Assembly (NCBI GenBank): GCA_900549245.1
Contig: URNQ01000008.1
Coordinates: 1-25,186, forward strand
DNA: 25,186 nucleotides
Direction: 5' to 3'
Source: an uncultured Collinsella sp.
GTDB taxonomy: Bacteria > Actinomycetota > Coriobacteriia > Coriobacteriales > Coriobacteriaceae
The notes beneath the pieces were generated by a model, which saw only the letters and a list, made by a program, of their open reading frames with translations, was not told the DNA's origin and made no database searches. The position numbers were made by a program, and so were the translations under genes. Within the stretch, counting starts at the first letter, position 1, and each line of letters opens with the position of its first letter. This document shows, piece after piece, positions 1-7,358 of the stretch.

Positions 1-39
1 TGTGTCCCGATCTTTTCCCCCCCCAAGGCGGGGGAAGGG

Positions 40-471
40 TTAGCCGCTGGTCACCGTCAGCAGCGGGAAGCTCTTGCCGCTGGCGATGCCCTCTAGGTAG
101 CGCTCGACATCGCGGCGGTTGCGGATGTCCAGGTCGGCCGTGATCTTGCCGTACACACGATGGTTGACGATCACATTGAGCACGGCGCCACCCGCGTCGA
201 CGATACTCGTAAGCTCGTCGCCCGCCTGCTCCACACTGTGGCGCACCTTAACAAGACGCGTGGGCACGGCGGGGCTACTCGCGGCTTCCTGCAGCACGTA
301 GCCGCGGTTGGTCGCCACGATATCGTGCCCATCGGCGCGCAGCAGGGCGATGTCCTGCACCACGACCTGGCGGCTCACACCCACCTCGCGAGCAAGTGCA
401 CTGCCCGAGACGGGGCCCTTGGCTCCCTCGAGCACGCCCATGATGGCACGGCGACGCTCGCGGGCGTCCAT
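40..471 (-). CDS. niaR: NiaR-type NAD biosynthesis repressor, C-terminally short
   Basis: A 143-residue protein with an N-terminal winged helix-turn-helix of the NiaR/YrxA type (about residues 5-60, including VSRQVVVQDIALLRADG and the wing sequence NRGYVL), followed by a 3H domain (about 72-143). Family members sense nicotinic acid and repress NAD synthesis or niacin uptake genes. Of the 3H metal ligands, H78 (in VRHSVEQ) and E86 are visible and H104 lies in NHRVYG. The protein stops at LLTVTSG, just where family members continue into a conserved VHxHT segment, so the last histidine pair and the final helix are absent. The ATG overlaps the nadC stop by one base (TAATG), so translation is probably coupled. 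The context (last gene of nadABC) fits an autoregulated repressor. The family call is strong; whether this shortened form still binds metal or corepressor is unknown. Confidence 0.85.
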   Translation of the reverse strand: MDARERRRAIMGVLEGAKGPVSGSALAREVGVSRQVVVQDIALLRADGHDIVATNRGYVLQEAASSPAVPTRLVKVRHSVEQAGDELTSIVDAGGAVLNVIVNHRVYGKITADLDIRNRRDVERYLEGIASGKSFPLLTVTSG

Positions 472-1331
472 TATTTACCGTCCAGCAGACGCAGGTGCTT
501 GAGCGAGAGGTCGAGAATCGGCGCAGAGTGCGTCAATGCCCCCGAGCTAATAAAGTCAACGCCCAGGTCGGCGAGCGCGCGGATATTGCTGGCGTCCACG
601 TTGCCCGAACACTCGGTCTTGGCGCGGCCGGCGATAAGCTCAATCGCGGCAGCCATATCGTCGTGGGTCATGTTGTCGAACATGATGATATCGGCACCGG
701 CCTCAACTGCCTCGCGCACCATATTCAGGTTCTCGCACTCAATCTCGACCGTCGTGGTAAACGACGCGTGGGCGCGCGCCATCTCGATCGCGCGCGTCAC
801 GCCACCGGCGGCATCGATGTGGTTGTCCTTGAGCATGACGGCTGTCGACAGGTTGTAGCGATGGTTGCTGCCGCCGCCGATCTCAACCGCCGCCTTCTCA
901 AACACGCGCATGCCCGGCGTGGTCTTGCGTGTGTCGACGAGCACGGTCTTGGTACCCTCGAGCGCCGCTGCCATTCTGTGCGTATAGGTAGCGATACCGC
1001 TCATGCGCTGCAGGTAGTTGAGCGCCACGCGCTCGCCCGAAAGCAGCACGCGCGCATCGCCGCGCACCTGGCCCACGTGGTCGCCGGCGTGCACCTCGTC
1101 ACCGTCGGCAACATCAAACAGCACCGAGCTCTGCGAATCCAGCAGCTCAAAGGTGCGAGCGAACACATCCAGGCCCGCGATGATGCCATCGGCCTTGGCG
1201 ATAAGCTCCACCGTGGCGGGGCGCGCCGTGGGGCACACGCTCGCCGTGCTCACGTCCTCAAACGTAATGTCCTCGCGCAGAGCCTGCAAAATCAGATCAT
1301 CGACGACGAGCTTCATGGTAATGGGATTCAT
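471..1331 (-). CDS. nadC: Nicotinate-nucleotide pyrophosphorylase (quinolinate phosphoribosyltransferase)
   Basis: This enzyme converts quinolinate and PRPP to nicotinate mononucleotide, CO2 and pyrophosphate, the third step of de novo NAD synthesis. The 286-residue length is normal for the family. Visible signatures in order are ERVALNYLQRMSGIAT (100-115), DTRKTTPG (133-140, substrate-binding Arg/Lys), GGGSNHRYNL (152-161), KDNH (168-171), EIECEN (196-201) and MFDNM (217-221), consistent with the N-terminal open-faced domain plus alpha/beta barrel of QPRTase. The start has a good ribosome binding site (GAGGAG, 6 bases before the ATG) and lies 3 bases after the nadB stop. The stop overlaps the next gene's ATG. 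It is the third gene of the nadABC-niaR operon. Confidence 0.97.
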   Translation of the reverse strand: MNPITMKLVVDDLILQALREDITFEDVSTASVCPTARPATVELIAKADGIIAGLDVFARTFELLDSQSSVLFDVADGDEVHAGDHVGQVRGDARVLLSGERVALNYLQRMSGIATYTHRMAAALEGTKTVLVDTRKTTPGMRVFEKAAVEIGGGSNHRYNLSTAVMLKDNHIDAAGGVTRAIEMARAHASFTTTVEIECENLNMVREAVEAGADIIMFDNMTHDDMAAAIELIAGRAKTECSGNVDASNIRALADLGVDFISSGALTHSAPILDLSLKHLRLLDGK

Positions 1332-1334
1332 GGT

Positions 1335-2711
1335 CTACTCCTCTGCGGCCTGCGTGCCGGCGGCACGGGCCAAATCATCGATTGCAAGGGTATCGGAACT
1401 CAGGGCGCGATGGCGTCCATCGAGCGCGGGCTCGCCCGCCTGCTCCACGGCCAGCGACTCGCCGGTGCGCATGTACCACGCGGCGCGACGACCCCAGACC
1501 AGCGCCTCGAGCAGACTATTTGATGCAAGGCGATTCTTGCCGTGAACGCCGTTGCAAGCCGTCTCGCCCGCGGCGTAGAGCTCGGGCATCGAAGTGCGGC
1601 CGTCCTTATCGACCCATACGCCGCCCATAAAGTAGTGCTGCGTGGGCGTAACGGGGATGGGCTCGTCCAAGATGTCGCGGCCGTCCTCAAGGCAGCGCGC
1701 GCGAATGTTGGCAAAGTGCCCAGTCACCACGTCGCGCTCGACGGGGGCAAAGCTCAGCCACTCGTGCTCAGTGCCGTCCTGCTTCATCTGCTCGCGGATG
1801 GCGGCAGCGACAACGTCGCGCGGCTGCAACTCGTCGGTAAAACGCTCGCCGGCGGCATTGAGCAGAATCGCGCCCTCACCGCGGCAGCTCTCGCTGATCA
1901 GGAACGTACGGCCCGGCTGCGGCGAGAACAGGCCCGTGGGATGGATCTGCACGTAGTCCAGGTGCTCCATCTTAATGCCGTGCTCCTGCGCGATGTAGCA
2001 GGCGTCGCCCGTGAGCTGCGGGTAGTTGGTCGAATGGTCGTATACGCCACCGATGCCGCCCGTCGCCCACAGCGTATGGCGGGCATGGATCTTAAACGGC
2101 TTACCGACATGCACGCCCTCAGCGGCATTTGCCAGCTCGTCGGCGGGGCGAGCTGAATCGTCCTCGTCCACGGCAACAGCGACGACACCAGTGCACACCG
2201 TGGCCCCACCGCGCTCGGCCGTCAGGATGTCGGTCATGGCAACGTGTTCGAGAATCTGCACGTTGTCCAGCTTGCGGACGGCCTGAAGCAGCTTGGTCGT
2301 AATCTCCTTGCCCGTAATGTCGGCATGGAAGGCGATGCGCGGACGGCTGTGCGCGCCCTCGCGGGTAAAGTCGAGGCTGCCGGCCGCCTTGCGCTCAAAA
2401 GCCCCCCCCTTGCCGGCTGGGTCGTTGATGACCGAGCGGCTCGAGCGGATCATGATGTCGACGCTCTCGCGGCGGTTCTCGTAGTGGCCGGCGTGCATGG
2501 TGTCCTCAAAGAAGGCATCGTAGTCCGAGCCCTCGGGCAGCACGCAAATGCCGCCCTGCGCGAGCATCGAATCGCACTCGTCGACAGCGCCCTTGGAGAG
2601 CATGATCACGCGCATGCTCGTCGGCAGGTTGAGAGCCGCATACAGGCCCGCTACGCCGCAGCCGGCAATAACGACGTCGCACTCCATATCGGGGTATTGC
2701 TTGGTTTCCAC
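1335..2711 (-). CDS. nadB: L-aspartate oxidase
   Basis: A flavoprotein that oxidises L-aspartate to iminoaspartate, which NadA condenses with dihydroxyacetone phosphate. The Rossmann FAD motif is VIAGCGVAGLYAAL (14-27). Other family motifs are AQGGI (51-55), HPTGL (257-261), GEGA (278-281), HYFMGG (359-364) and the signature AAGETACNGVHGKNRLASNS (380-399). I chose the GTG at 2711 because GGGAGAGG lies 6 bases before it. A longer frame reaching 2840 would overlap the end of nadA and add an unrelated Arg/Ser-rich leader. The resulting 458 residues are shorter than E. coli NadB (about 540), mostly through a reduced C-terminal helical domain. A G8 homopolymer lies in the coding strand at about codons 101-104 (plus-strand C8 at 2402-2409), a possible slippage site. 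Confidence 0.95.
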   Translation of the reverse strand: METKQYPDMECDVVIAGCGVAGLYAALNLPTSMRVIMLSKGAVDECDSMLAQGGICVLPEGSDYDAFFEDTMHAGHYENRRESVDIMIRSSRSVINDPAGKGGAFERKAAGSLDFTREGAHSRPRIAFHADITGKEITTKLLQAVRKLDNVQILEHVAMTDILTAERGGATVCTGVVAVAVDEDDSARPADELANAAEGVHVGKPFKIHARHTLWATGGIGGVYDHSTNYPQLTGDACYIAQEHGIKMEHLDYVQIHPTGLFSPQPGRTFLISESCRGEGAILLNAAGERFTDELQPRDVVAAAIREQMKQDGTEHEWLSFAPVERDVVTGHFANIRARCLEDGRDILDEPIPVTPTQHYFMGGVWVDKDGRTSMPELYAAGETACNGVHGKNRLASNSLLEALVWGRRAAWYMRTGESLAVEQAGEPALDGRHRALSSDTLAIDDLARAAGTQAAEE

Positions 2712-2766
2712 AGGAATCCTCTCCCTTGAATGTGATATAAGGGACCGTCCCTCATGCCGCATTGTT

Positions 2767-3792
2767 CTAGCGCGCTGCGTACTCGAGCATGCGGTCGAGC
2801 GTGAGCTTGGCCTGATCGGCGGCCTCGTCCGACACGCCAATCTGCACCTCGCCCTCGCCCGTCTCCAGGCAGCGCACGAGCTTTTCGAGCGTGATGAGAT
2901 CCATGTTGACGCAGGTGGGCTGCACCGCGGGGAAGTAGAACTTCTTGCCGGTGCCCTGGCAGCGGCGCTCGAGCTCGTAAAGCACGCCGCGGACCGTCAC
3001 GATAATGAACTCGCTCGCGTCGGACTCCTCGGCGTACTTGATGATGCCGGCGGTGGAGCCGATGTAGTCGGCCCCGGCCAAGACGTCGGCCTTGCACTCG
3101 GGATGCGCCAGCACGAGCGCGTCGGGGTGGGCCTCCGTCGCGTCGACGATCTGCTCGACGGTGATGATGTGATGGCGCGGACAGTAGCCGTTGTTGAGGA
3201 TGACGTGCTTTTGCGGCACCTGCTCGGCTACGAAACGGCCCAGGTTTTGGTCGGGAATGAACAGGATATGCTGCTGCGGCAGCTCGGACACGATCTTAAC
3301 GGCGTTGGAGCTGGTGACGCACACGTCGCTCCAGCTCTTGATCTCGACCGTGGAGTTGACGTAGCAGACCACGGCAAGGTCGTCGCCGTACTCGGCGCGC
3401 GCCGCGTCAACCGTCTCGCGCTTAACCATGTGTGCCATGGGGCAGTCCGCGCCCGGCTCGGGCAGCAGCACGGTCTTAGTGGGATTGAGCAGCTTGGCGC
3501 TCTCGCCCATAAACTCCACGCCGCACAGCACGATGGTCTGCTGCGGCAGGCTCTTGGCAAGCTTTGCCAGATAGAAGCTGTCACCGACGTAATCGGCCAC
3601 AGCCTGGACCTCGGGCGCCACGTAATAGTGTGCCAGGATCACCGCGTCACGTTGGGTTTTAAGTTGCTGAATGGCCTCGACGAGCTCTGCGGGCACCAAT
3701 GCCGCGCGCTCCGTTGCCGTCGTTGCCGATGCCAGGCCGGCCGCAATGTCGCGTGCAAGCTCCGATGCATCCATGTTCGCGCTCTGTGCCAT
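2767..3792 (-). CDS. nadA: Quinolinate synthase A ([4Fe-4S] enzyme)
   Basis: This enzyme condenses iminoaspartate with dihydroxyacetone phosphate to quinolinate. The three cysteines that ligate the [4Fe-4S] cluster are visible at C90 (VLCGVEFMGE), C204 (GYCPRHH) and C294 (QPTCVNM); their spacing of 114 and 90 residues fits the long-form (Bacillus-like) NadA. Other motifs are AHYY, VCYVNST, SDVCVTSSNA, PDQNLG, AHPEC and STAGI. The ATG at 3792 is preferred over the adjacent TTG at 3795 because GAGGGG is 5 bases upstream of the ATG. It is the first gene of the NAD operon, 55 bases ahead of nadB; a 13-bp palindrome (AGGGACCGTCCCT, 2740-2752) sits in that gap. The promoter and a large inverted repeat lie just upstream. 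Confidence 0.97.
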   Translation of the reverse strand: MAQSANMDASELARDIAAGLASATTATERAALVPAELVEAIQQLKTQRDAVILAHYYVAPEVQAVADYVGDSFYLAKLAKSLPQQTIVLCGVEFMGESAKLLNPTKTVLLPEPGADCPMAHMVKRETVDAARAEYGDDLAVVCYVNSTVEIKSWSDVCVTSSNAVKIVSELPQQHILFIPDQNLGRFVAEQVPQKHVILNNGYCPRHHIITVEQIVDATEAHPDALVLAHPECKADVLAGADYIGSTAGIIKYAEESDASEFIIVTVRGVLYELERRCQGTGKKFYFPAVQPTCVNMDLITLEKLVRCLETGEGEVQIGVSDEAADQAKLTLDRMLEYAAR

Positions 3793-3827
3793 CAAGGCCC
3801 CTCTCTTTTGGCGAATCTTGGGGCTTT

Positions 3828-3877
3828 AGTATGACACCTAGGTTTACAGCTGACAAGACAGCTGTAAACCTAGGTGT
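3828..3877 (-). promoter_or_regulatory. nadA promoter overlapped by a 44-bp perfect inverted repeat (candidate NiaR operator)
   Basis: ACACCTAGGTTTACAGCTG (3834-3852) and its exact complement (3859-3877) flank the 6-base spacer ACAAGA. Each arm also contains the small palindromes CCTAGG and CAGCTG. On the minus strand a -35 TTGTCA (3856-3851) and -10 CATACT (3833-3828), 17 bases apart, place the promoter inside the repeat, 36 bases before the nadA ATG. A protein bound to the repeat would block RNA polymerase. NiaR, encoded at the end of the same operon, is the obvious candidate, but this is an inference from position. Confidence 0.7.
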
Positions 3878-4084
3878 AAAGTTGAAATAAAGATTCAATC
3901 ATGCGGCAGGTCCATTTTCGAACTGGCAAGCTGAGGATAGCCGAGCTCTCGATAGCGCAGGAGGCATCTTTCGCCACCGCAATACCGCTCGGCGCGAGTT
4001 GCGCACCATGAGGCACGAACGGGCGCTCCCCCGCGAGTGGTCCGCGCCCAATGTGGCAAAATCGAACTACTAAGGGGGCTCAGA

Positions 4085-4807
4085 ATGCTCAAGATTATTG
4101 CCTGCGACGATGACGTCGCTTTTCTAGATAGACTGCACCGGATGATCGACCGTTGGTCGATCGAGACGGGCACGGCGGTCGATGTTGCGCTCGTTACGCG
4201 CGGCGAGGACCTGCTGGCGCGCCATGCCTCGTCGCGCGCCGACATCATCCTGCTCGACATGATCATGCCGCTCGTCAACGGCATGGACACCGCACGCGAA
4301 TTGCGCCAGGCCGACACCGCCGTGCGCCTGGTGTTCCTTACCTCGTCGCCCGAGTTTGCACTGGAGTCCTACGAGGTCCGCGCCTTCGACTATCTGCTCA
4401 AGCCCGTGACTTACGAACGCCTGGCGCAGTTACTCGACGAACTTTCGAGCATGCGCCCGGCGGCAACCGACGAGCTCGTGATCAAAACGTCCTTTGGCTA
4501 CCACGCCCTGCGCCTGTCCGACATCGAATATGCCGAGGCGCGCAACAAGCACGTGGTCTTCCACCTGCGCGACGGACGCGATATCGAGGCACTCGAGTCG
4601 TTCCGCAGCGTCGAGGACCGTTTGGCGCAAAATGTCACCTTCTTTAAATGCCACCGTAGCTACCAGGTCAACTTGCGCAACATCGACCACTTCGATCGCA
4701 CGGACATCGTCATGCGCTCCGGCGCGTGCATTCCGCTGTCGCGCAGCAGCAAGCAGGGATTCCAAGACGCCTACTTTGCGGTGCGCTTCGAGGGCGGGAG
4801 GCGCTGA
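4085..4807 (+). CDS. LytTR-family response regulator (AgrA/LytR type)
   Basis: A 240-residue two-domain regulator. The receiver domain (1-120) has the acidic pair D8/D9, the phospho-acceptor D58 (LLDMIMP), T86 and K106 (LLKPV). The C-terminal LytTR DNA-binding domain (about 130-235) carries the family motif CHRSYQVNLRNI (189-200) and PLSRSSKQGF (217-226). The start is the ATG at 4085, with AAGGGGG 5 bases upstream; longer readings lack a ribosome binding site. It probably receives phosphate from the kinase encoded immediately downstream, whose ATG overlaps this stop (TGATG). The regulated target and the signal are not apparent: no agrB or agrD-like peptide gene is visible nearby. Confidence 0.93.
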   Translation: MLKIIACDDDVAFLDRLHRMIDRWSIETGTAVDVALVTRGEDLLARHASSRADIILLDMIMPLVNGMDTARELRQADTAVRLVFLTSSPEFALESYEVRAFDYLLKPVTYERLAQLLDELSSMRPAATDELVIKTSFGYHALRLSDIEYAEARNKHVVFHLRDGRDIEALESFRSVEDRLAQNVTFFKCHRSYQVNLRNIDHFDRTDIVMRSGACIPLSRSSKQGFQDAYFAVRFEGGRR

Positions 4808-6084
4808 TGATCTCCTCGGTCGAAATGGTCCTTTGGGCAATCCACCACGCCACGACGTTGCTCTTTGGCGTCTTTGCCTCGGCGGCGCTGTGCGGTATCG
4901 AAATCAATCGACGCCATGCGCTCGAGTTGGTGGGGGTCGGAGCCGCAACCGGCGCTGCCTTTTCGCTCGCCAATGTCGTTGGCGGAGAGCTTTTTGCCCG
5001 TCAGGTCTATCCGCTCGTCGTGCACTTGCCGCTTACCGTCTACCTATGCGCGCGCTACCACTTGAGTCCGCTGCTCGCGACGTTGGGCGTCACCAGCGCC
5101 TATCTGAGCTGCCAGTTCAGCAATTGGATGGGCATCGCCGCATTTGCCGCAACCGATTCTCAGATCGCGTACTATCTGGCACGCATCGCTACCACGCTCG
5201 GCGTCTTTGCCGTCCTGCTGCATTGGGCCGGCGACATTGGACCCCGCCTGGCGATTAAAAGTACCACCGAGCTGGGCATCCTTTTAATCCTGCCGCTCGT
5301 CTATTACGTCTTTGACTATGCCACCAACGTCTACACCACGCTGTTCCACTCGGGCTCGGTGGTGACGGTTGAGTTTTTGGCATTTGCGCTCTGTGCCTTC
5401 TATCTTATGTTTCTTGCCGTTTACCTGCGCGAATACGAAGAAAAAGAAACCGCCGAGCGAGAGCGCTGGATGCTCGAAACCCGCGACAGCGCCGCCATCA
5501 AAGAGCTCGAGGCCTGGCGTCAATCTGGGCGCGAGCTGTCGATTCTTCGCCACGATATGCGCCACTTCCTACGCGGCCTGGCCACTTTAATTGAGGAGGG
5601 CCACACCGACGAGGCGCTCAAACGCATCGATGAGCTCTGCGAAGCCGGCGACCGAACCGCCGTACGCCGCTTCTGTGCCAACGAGACCGTAAACATTGCG
5701 CTTTCGTCATTTAACTCGGATATCAATAGAAACGGCATTACCGCCAACCTGCGCGCCGCCGTACCCGAAACCGTCCACGTAGGTGACGCCGACCTGTTTA
5801 GCGTGCTCTCAAATGCCTTGGAAAACGCTATCACCGCCGCAAGCGCCGCACCCCAAGGAAAGCGATTCGTCGACCTGGACCTGCGACTTGAGGACGGCCA
5901 GCTGTTGCTGTTAGTTTCCAACACGTTTGACCGCGCGCCGCGCATGGTCGACGGCATGCCCGTGACCCGGCATGCGGGCCACGGCTTTGGAACCAAGAGC
6001 ATCAAACTTGCCGTGGAGCGCATGAACGGCAACTGCCAGTTCCGCATTAACGGCGATCGGTTTGAGCTGCGCGCTGTGATGTAG
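4807..6084 (+). CDS. AgrC-like membrane sensor histidine kinase
   Basis: A 425-residue kinase with about six hydrophobic segments in residues 7-206, a linker coiled coil (about 208-245), a dimerisation/phospho-acceptor helix with H249 in SILRHDMRHFLRGL, and a GHKL ATPase domain with N-box NALENAI (336-342) and G-box GHGFGTKSI (391-399). This architecture is that of the HPK10/AgrC group, which pairs with LytTR regulators and commonly senses peptides. It is translationally coupled to the regulator by a one-base overlap and converges on the gene at 6149-6724. The ligand is unknown, and the unusual order (regulator before kinase) says little about it. Confidence 0.92.
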   Translation: MISSVEMVLWAIHHATTLLFGVFASAALCGIEINRRHALELVGVGAATGAAFSLANVVGGELFARQVYPLVVHLPLTVYLCARYHLSPLLATLGVTSAYLSCQFSNWMGIAAFAATDSQIAYYLARIATTLGVFAVLLHWAGDIGPRLAIKSTTELGILLILPLVYYVFDYATNVYTTLFHSGSVVTVEFLAFALCAFYLMFLAVYLREYEEKETAERERWMLETRDSAAIKELEAWRQSGRELSILRHDMRHFLRGLATLIEEGHTDEALKRIDELCEAGDRTAVRRFCANETVNIALSSFNSDINRNGITANLRAAVPETVHVGDADLFSVLSNALENAITAASAAPQGKRFVDLDLRLEDGQLLLLVSNTFDRAPRMVDGMPVTRHAGHGFGTKSIKLAVERMNGNCQFRINGDRFELRAVM

Positions 6085-6148
6085 AAGTACGGCGCCGATC
6101 TCGCGGCGCGCCTCGCCCGCCAGGCAATCGCTCGCCGGTGCCGATCCG

Positions 6149-6724
6149 CTACAGTGGAGCGACCGCCGGGGTCAGCTGCTTGATGTAGGCCCACATGCGC
6201 TGCTTGGCCGCTTTGTCGGTCAGCGCCGCCTCAAAGCCATCGAGCGCGAGCACGCGGCGGCCCTGCACATGGGCGACCAGGCCGGGCTTGAGCATGGCGG
6301 TGTCGAAGTCATCAATCGCCACGAGCATATCGGCGTAGGTTTCGCGCATGACATCGGCCGCGCTGTTATCGAGCAGCAGCACCGCCTCGGGATCCAGAGC
6401 CTCAAGCGCCTCGCGGAACAGCTCGCACGGCAGAGTCTCGCCCACCGCGACCGCTCCGTCGCCTGCGCCGGCGACGCTTGCCAGCACGCAAAAATCCTCG
6501 GGCGCGTAGCCGATGGCCCCAAGCGCCTTGCGCAGCGCAGCACCGTCCGGACCGGCAGCCAGCTCGCCGCCCGAACGCTCGGCCTCGTCCAAATCGCCTT
6601 TGACCAGCACGATCGGCGAGCACGCGTTGCCCACGATGCGCACGCCACGGACCGCAAGCGATGTGAGCTCCTGCTCGGCCGCCTGGGCGATGGCTTCTTT
6701 TTTCTGGCTTTGTGACGTGGACAT
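6149..6724 (-). CDS. Unrecognised 191-residue cytosolic protein
   Basis: The reading frame has codon use like its high-GC neighbours and a good ribosome binding site (GGAGAG, 3 bases before the ATG at 6724). No signal peptide or membrane segment is visible. The N-terminus is polar (Gln/Lys/Glu-rich); then come a hydrophobic strand (SPIVLVKGDLDEAE), an Ala/Gly-rich middle and a C-terminal part with VLLLDNSAADVM and RRVLALDGFEAALTDKAAKQ. The closing pattern (a strand, a short loop, then a basic helix ending RMWAYIKQL) loosely recalls the C-terminus of small uracil-DNA-glycosylase-fold proteins, but the catalytic motifs of those enzymes are not seen, so no function is assigned. It is transcribed divergently from thioredoxin. 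Confidence 0.8.
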   Translation of the reverse strand: MSTSQSQKKEAIAQAAEQELTSLAVRGVRIVGNACSPIVLVKGDLDEAERSGGELAAGPDGAALRKALGAIGYAPEDFCVLASVAGAGDGAVAVGETLPCELFREALEALDPEAVLLLDNSAADVMRETYADMLVAIDDFDTAMLKPGLVAHVQGRRVLALDGFEAALTDKAAKQRMWAYIKQLTPAVAPL

Positions 6725-6752
6725 GCGCTCTCCAATCGTTTGCGTGCCCACC

Positions 6753-6758
6753 ATTATA
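6753..6758 (-). promoter_or_regulatory. -10 element (TATAAT) upstream of the 6149-6724 gene
   Basis: The minus strand reads TATAAT exactly, about 28 bases before the ATG. The expected -35 position reads roughly ACCACT and does not resemble TTGACA, so only the -10 is convincing. Confidence 0.4.
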
Positions 6759-6860
6759 TAAAAGAGCTGCCCGCGAGTGGTTGCTTTGCGGGCGGCTGGG
6801 TATAAGCACGGTCGTACTGAGTTTTACGCGGCCGAGCCGCGTCGCATTATGGAGGTCACC

Positions 6861-7181
6861 ATGGCTGACATTAAGCAGATTACCCCCGAGAACTTCGACG
6901 CTGTCGTCAACGATAGCCTGCCCGTACTGGTTGATTTTTGGGCCCCGTGGTGCGGCCCCTGCCGCTCGCTCTCGCCCATCGTAGACGAGCTTGCCGACGA
7001 GCTGGCCGGCAAGCTGGCTGTGGCCAAGTGCAACGTCGACGACAACCAGGACCTGGCCATGAAGTTTGGCGTCATGAGCATCCCCACGCTGATCGTCTTT
7101 AAGAACGGCGAGGAGGTCGACCGCTCGGTCGGCGCCTTACCCAAGGCAAGACTTCAGGCACTGCTGGAGAAGCACCTGTAA
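6861..7181 (+). CDS. trxA: Thioredoxin
   Basis: A 106-residue, full-length thioredoxin: strand VLVDFWAPW, active site WCGPC (C31 and C34), cis-proline P75 in SIPTL and the C-terminal helix. It reduces protein disulfides in the cytosol using electrons from thioredoxin reductase. The ATG at 6861 is chosen because GGAGGT is 4 bases upstream; a frame opening at 6777 is not supported. It appears monocistronic, divergent from the unknown gene at 6149-6724, and ends before the terminator at 7293-7333. It is the last core-like gene before the low-GC island. Confidence 0.97.
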   Translation: MADIKQITPENFDAVVNDSLPVLVDFWAPWCGPCRSLSPIVDELADELAGKLAVAKCNVDDNQDLAMKFGVMSIPTLIVFKNGEEVDRSVGALPKARLQALLEKHL

Positions 7182-7292
7182 TACACCGGTCACGCGCTGC
7201 CGTCCATGAGCGGTTTTGCGCCGCTCGCCGGAGAGCCGGGTGCTGCGCCCGCGACCACGGATAGTATGGTAGACACAAACAGCCCCCAGTGA

Positions 7293-7333
7293 ACGGGTGC
7301 GGGTCAGACGGACTCGCACCCGTTTTCTTCATT
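7293..7333 (+). terminator. Rho-independent terminator after trxA
   Basis: A 13-bp stem (ACGGGTGCGGGTC pairing with GACTCGCACCCGT, one G-U pair) with a 5-base loop is followed by TTTTCTTCATTT. No T-tract is present on the other strand, so it should stop rightward transcription only. It marks the left edge of the island; the next stop codon of the minus-strand operon is 25 bases away. Confidence 0.88.
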
Positions 7334-7358
7334 TGCCTAGTCTTTGCCACAAGATTTG

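Noticed and set aside
11..40. C-run/G-run hairpin after niaR as a terminator
   Set aside because: Stem CCCCC-GCCTT-GGGGG exists, but there is no T-tract in the direction of transcription, and the window edge prevents judging what follows.
2548..3834. Long plus-strand open frame (428 codons)
   Set aside because: It lies antisense to nadA and nadB, has no ribosome binding site or family motif, and is explained by high-GC codon bias.
7182..7358. tRNA or attachment site at the left edge of the island
   Set aside because: No cloverleaf-like pattern is visible, no integrase gene is present, and I found no matching direct repeat near 17842-17926.
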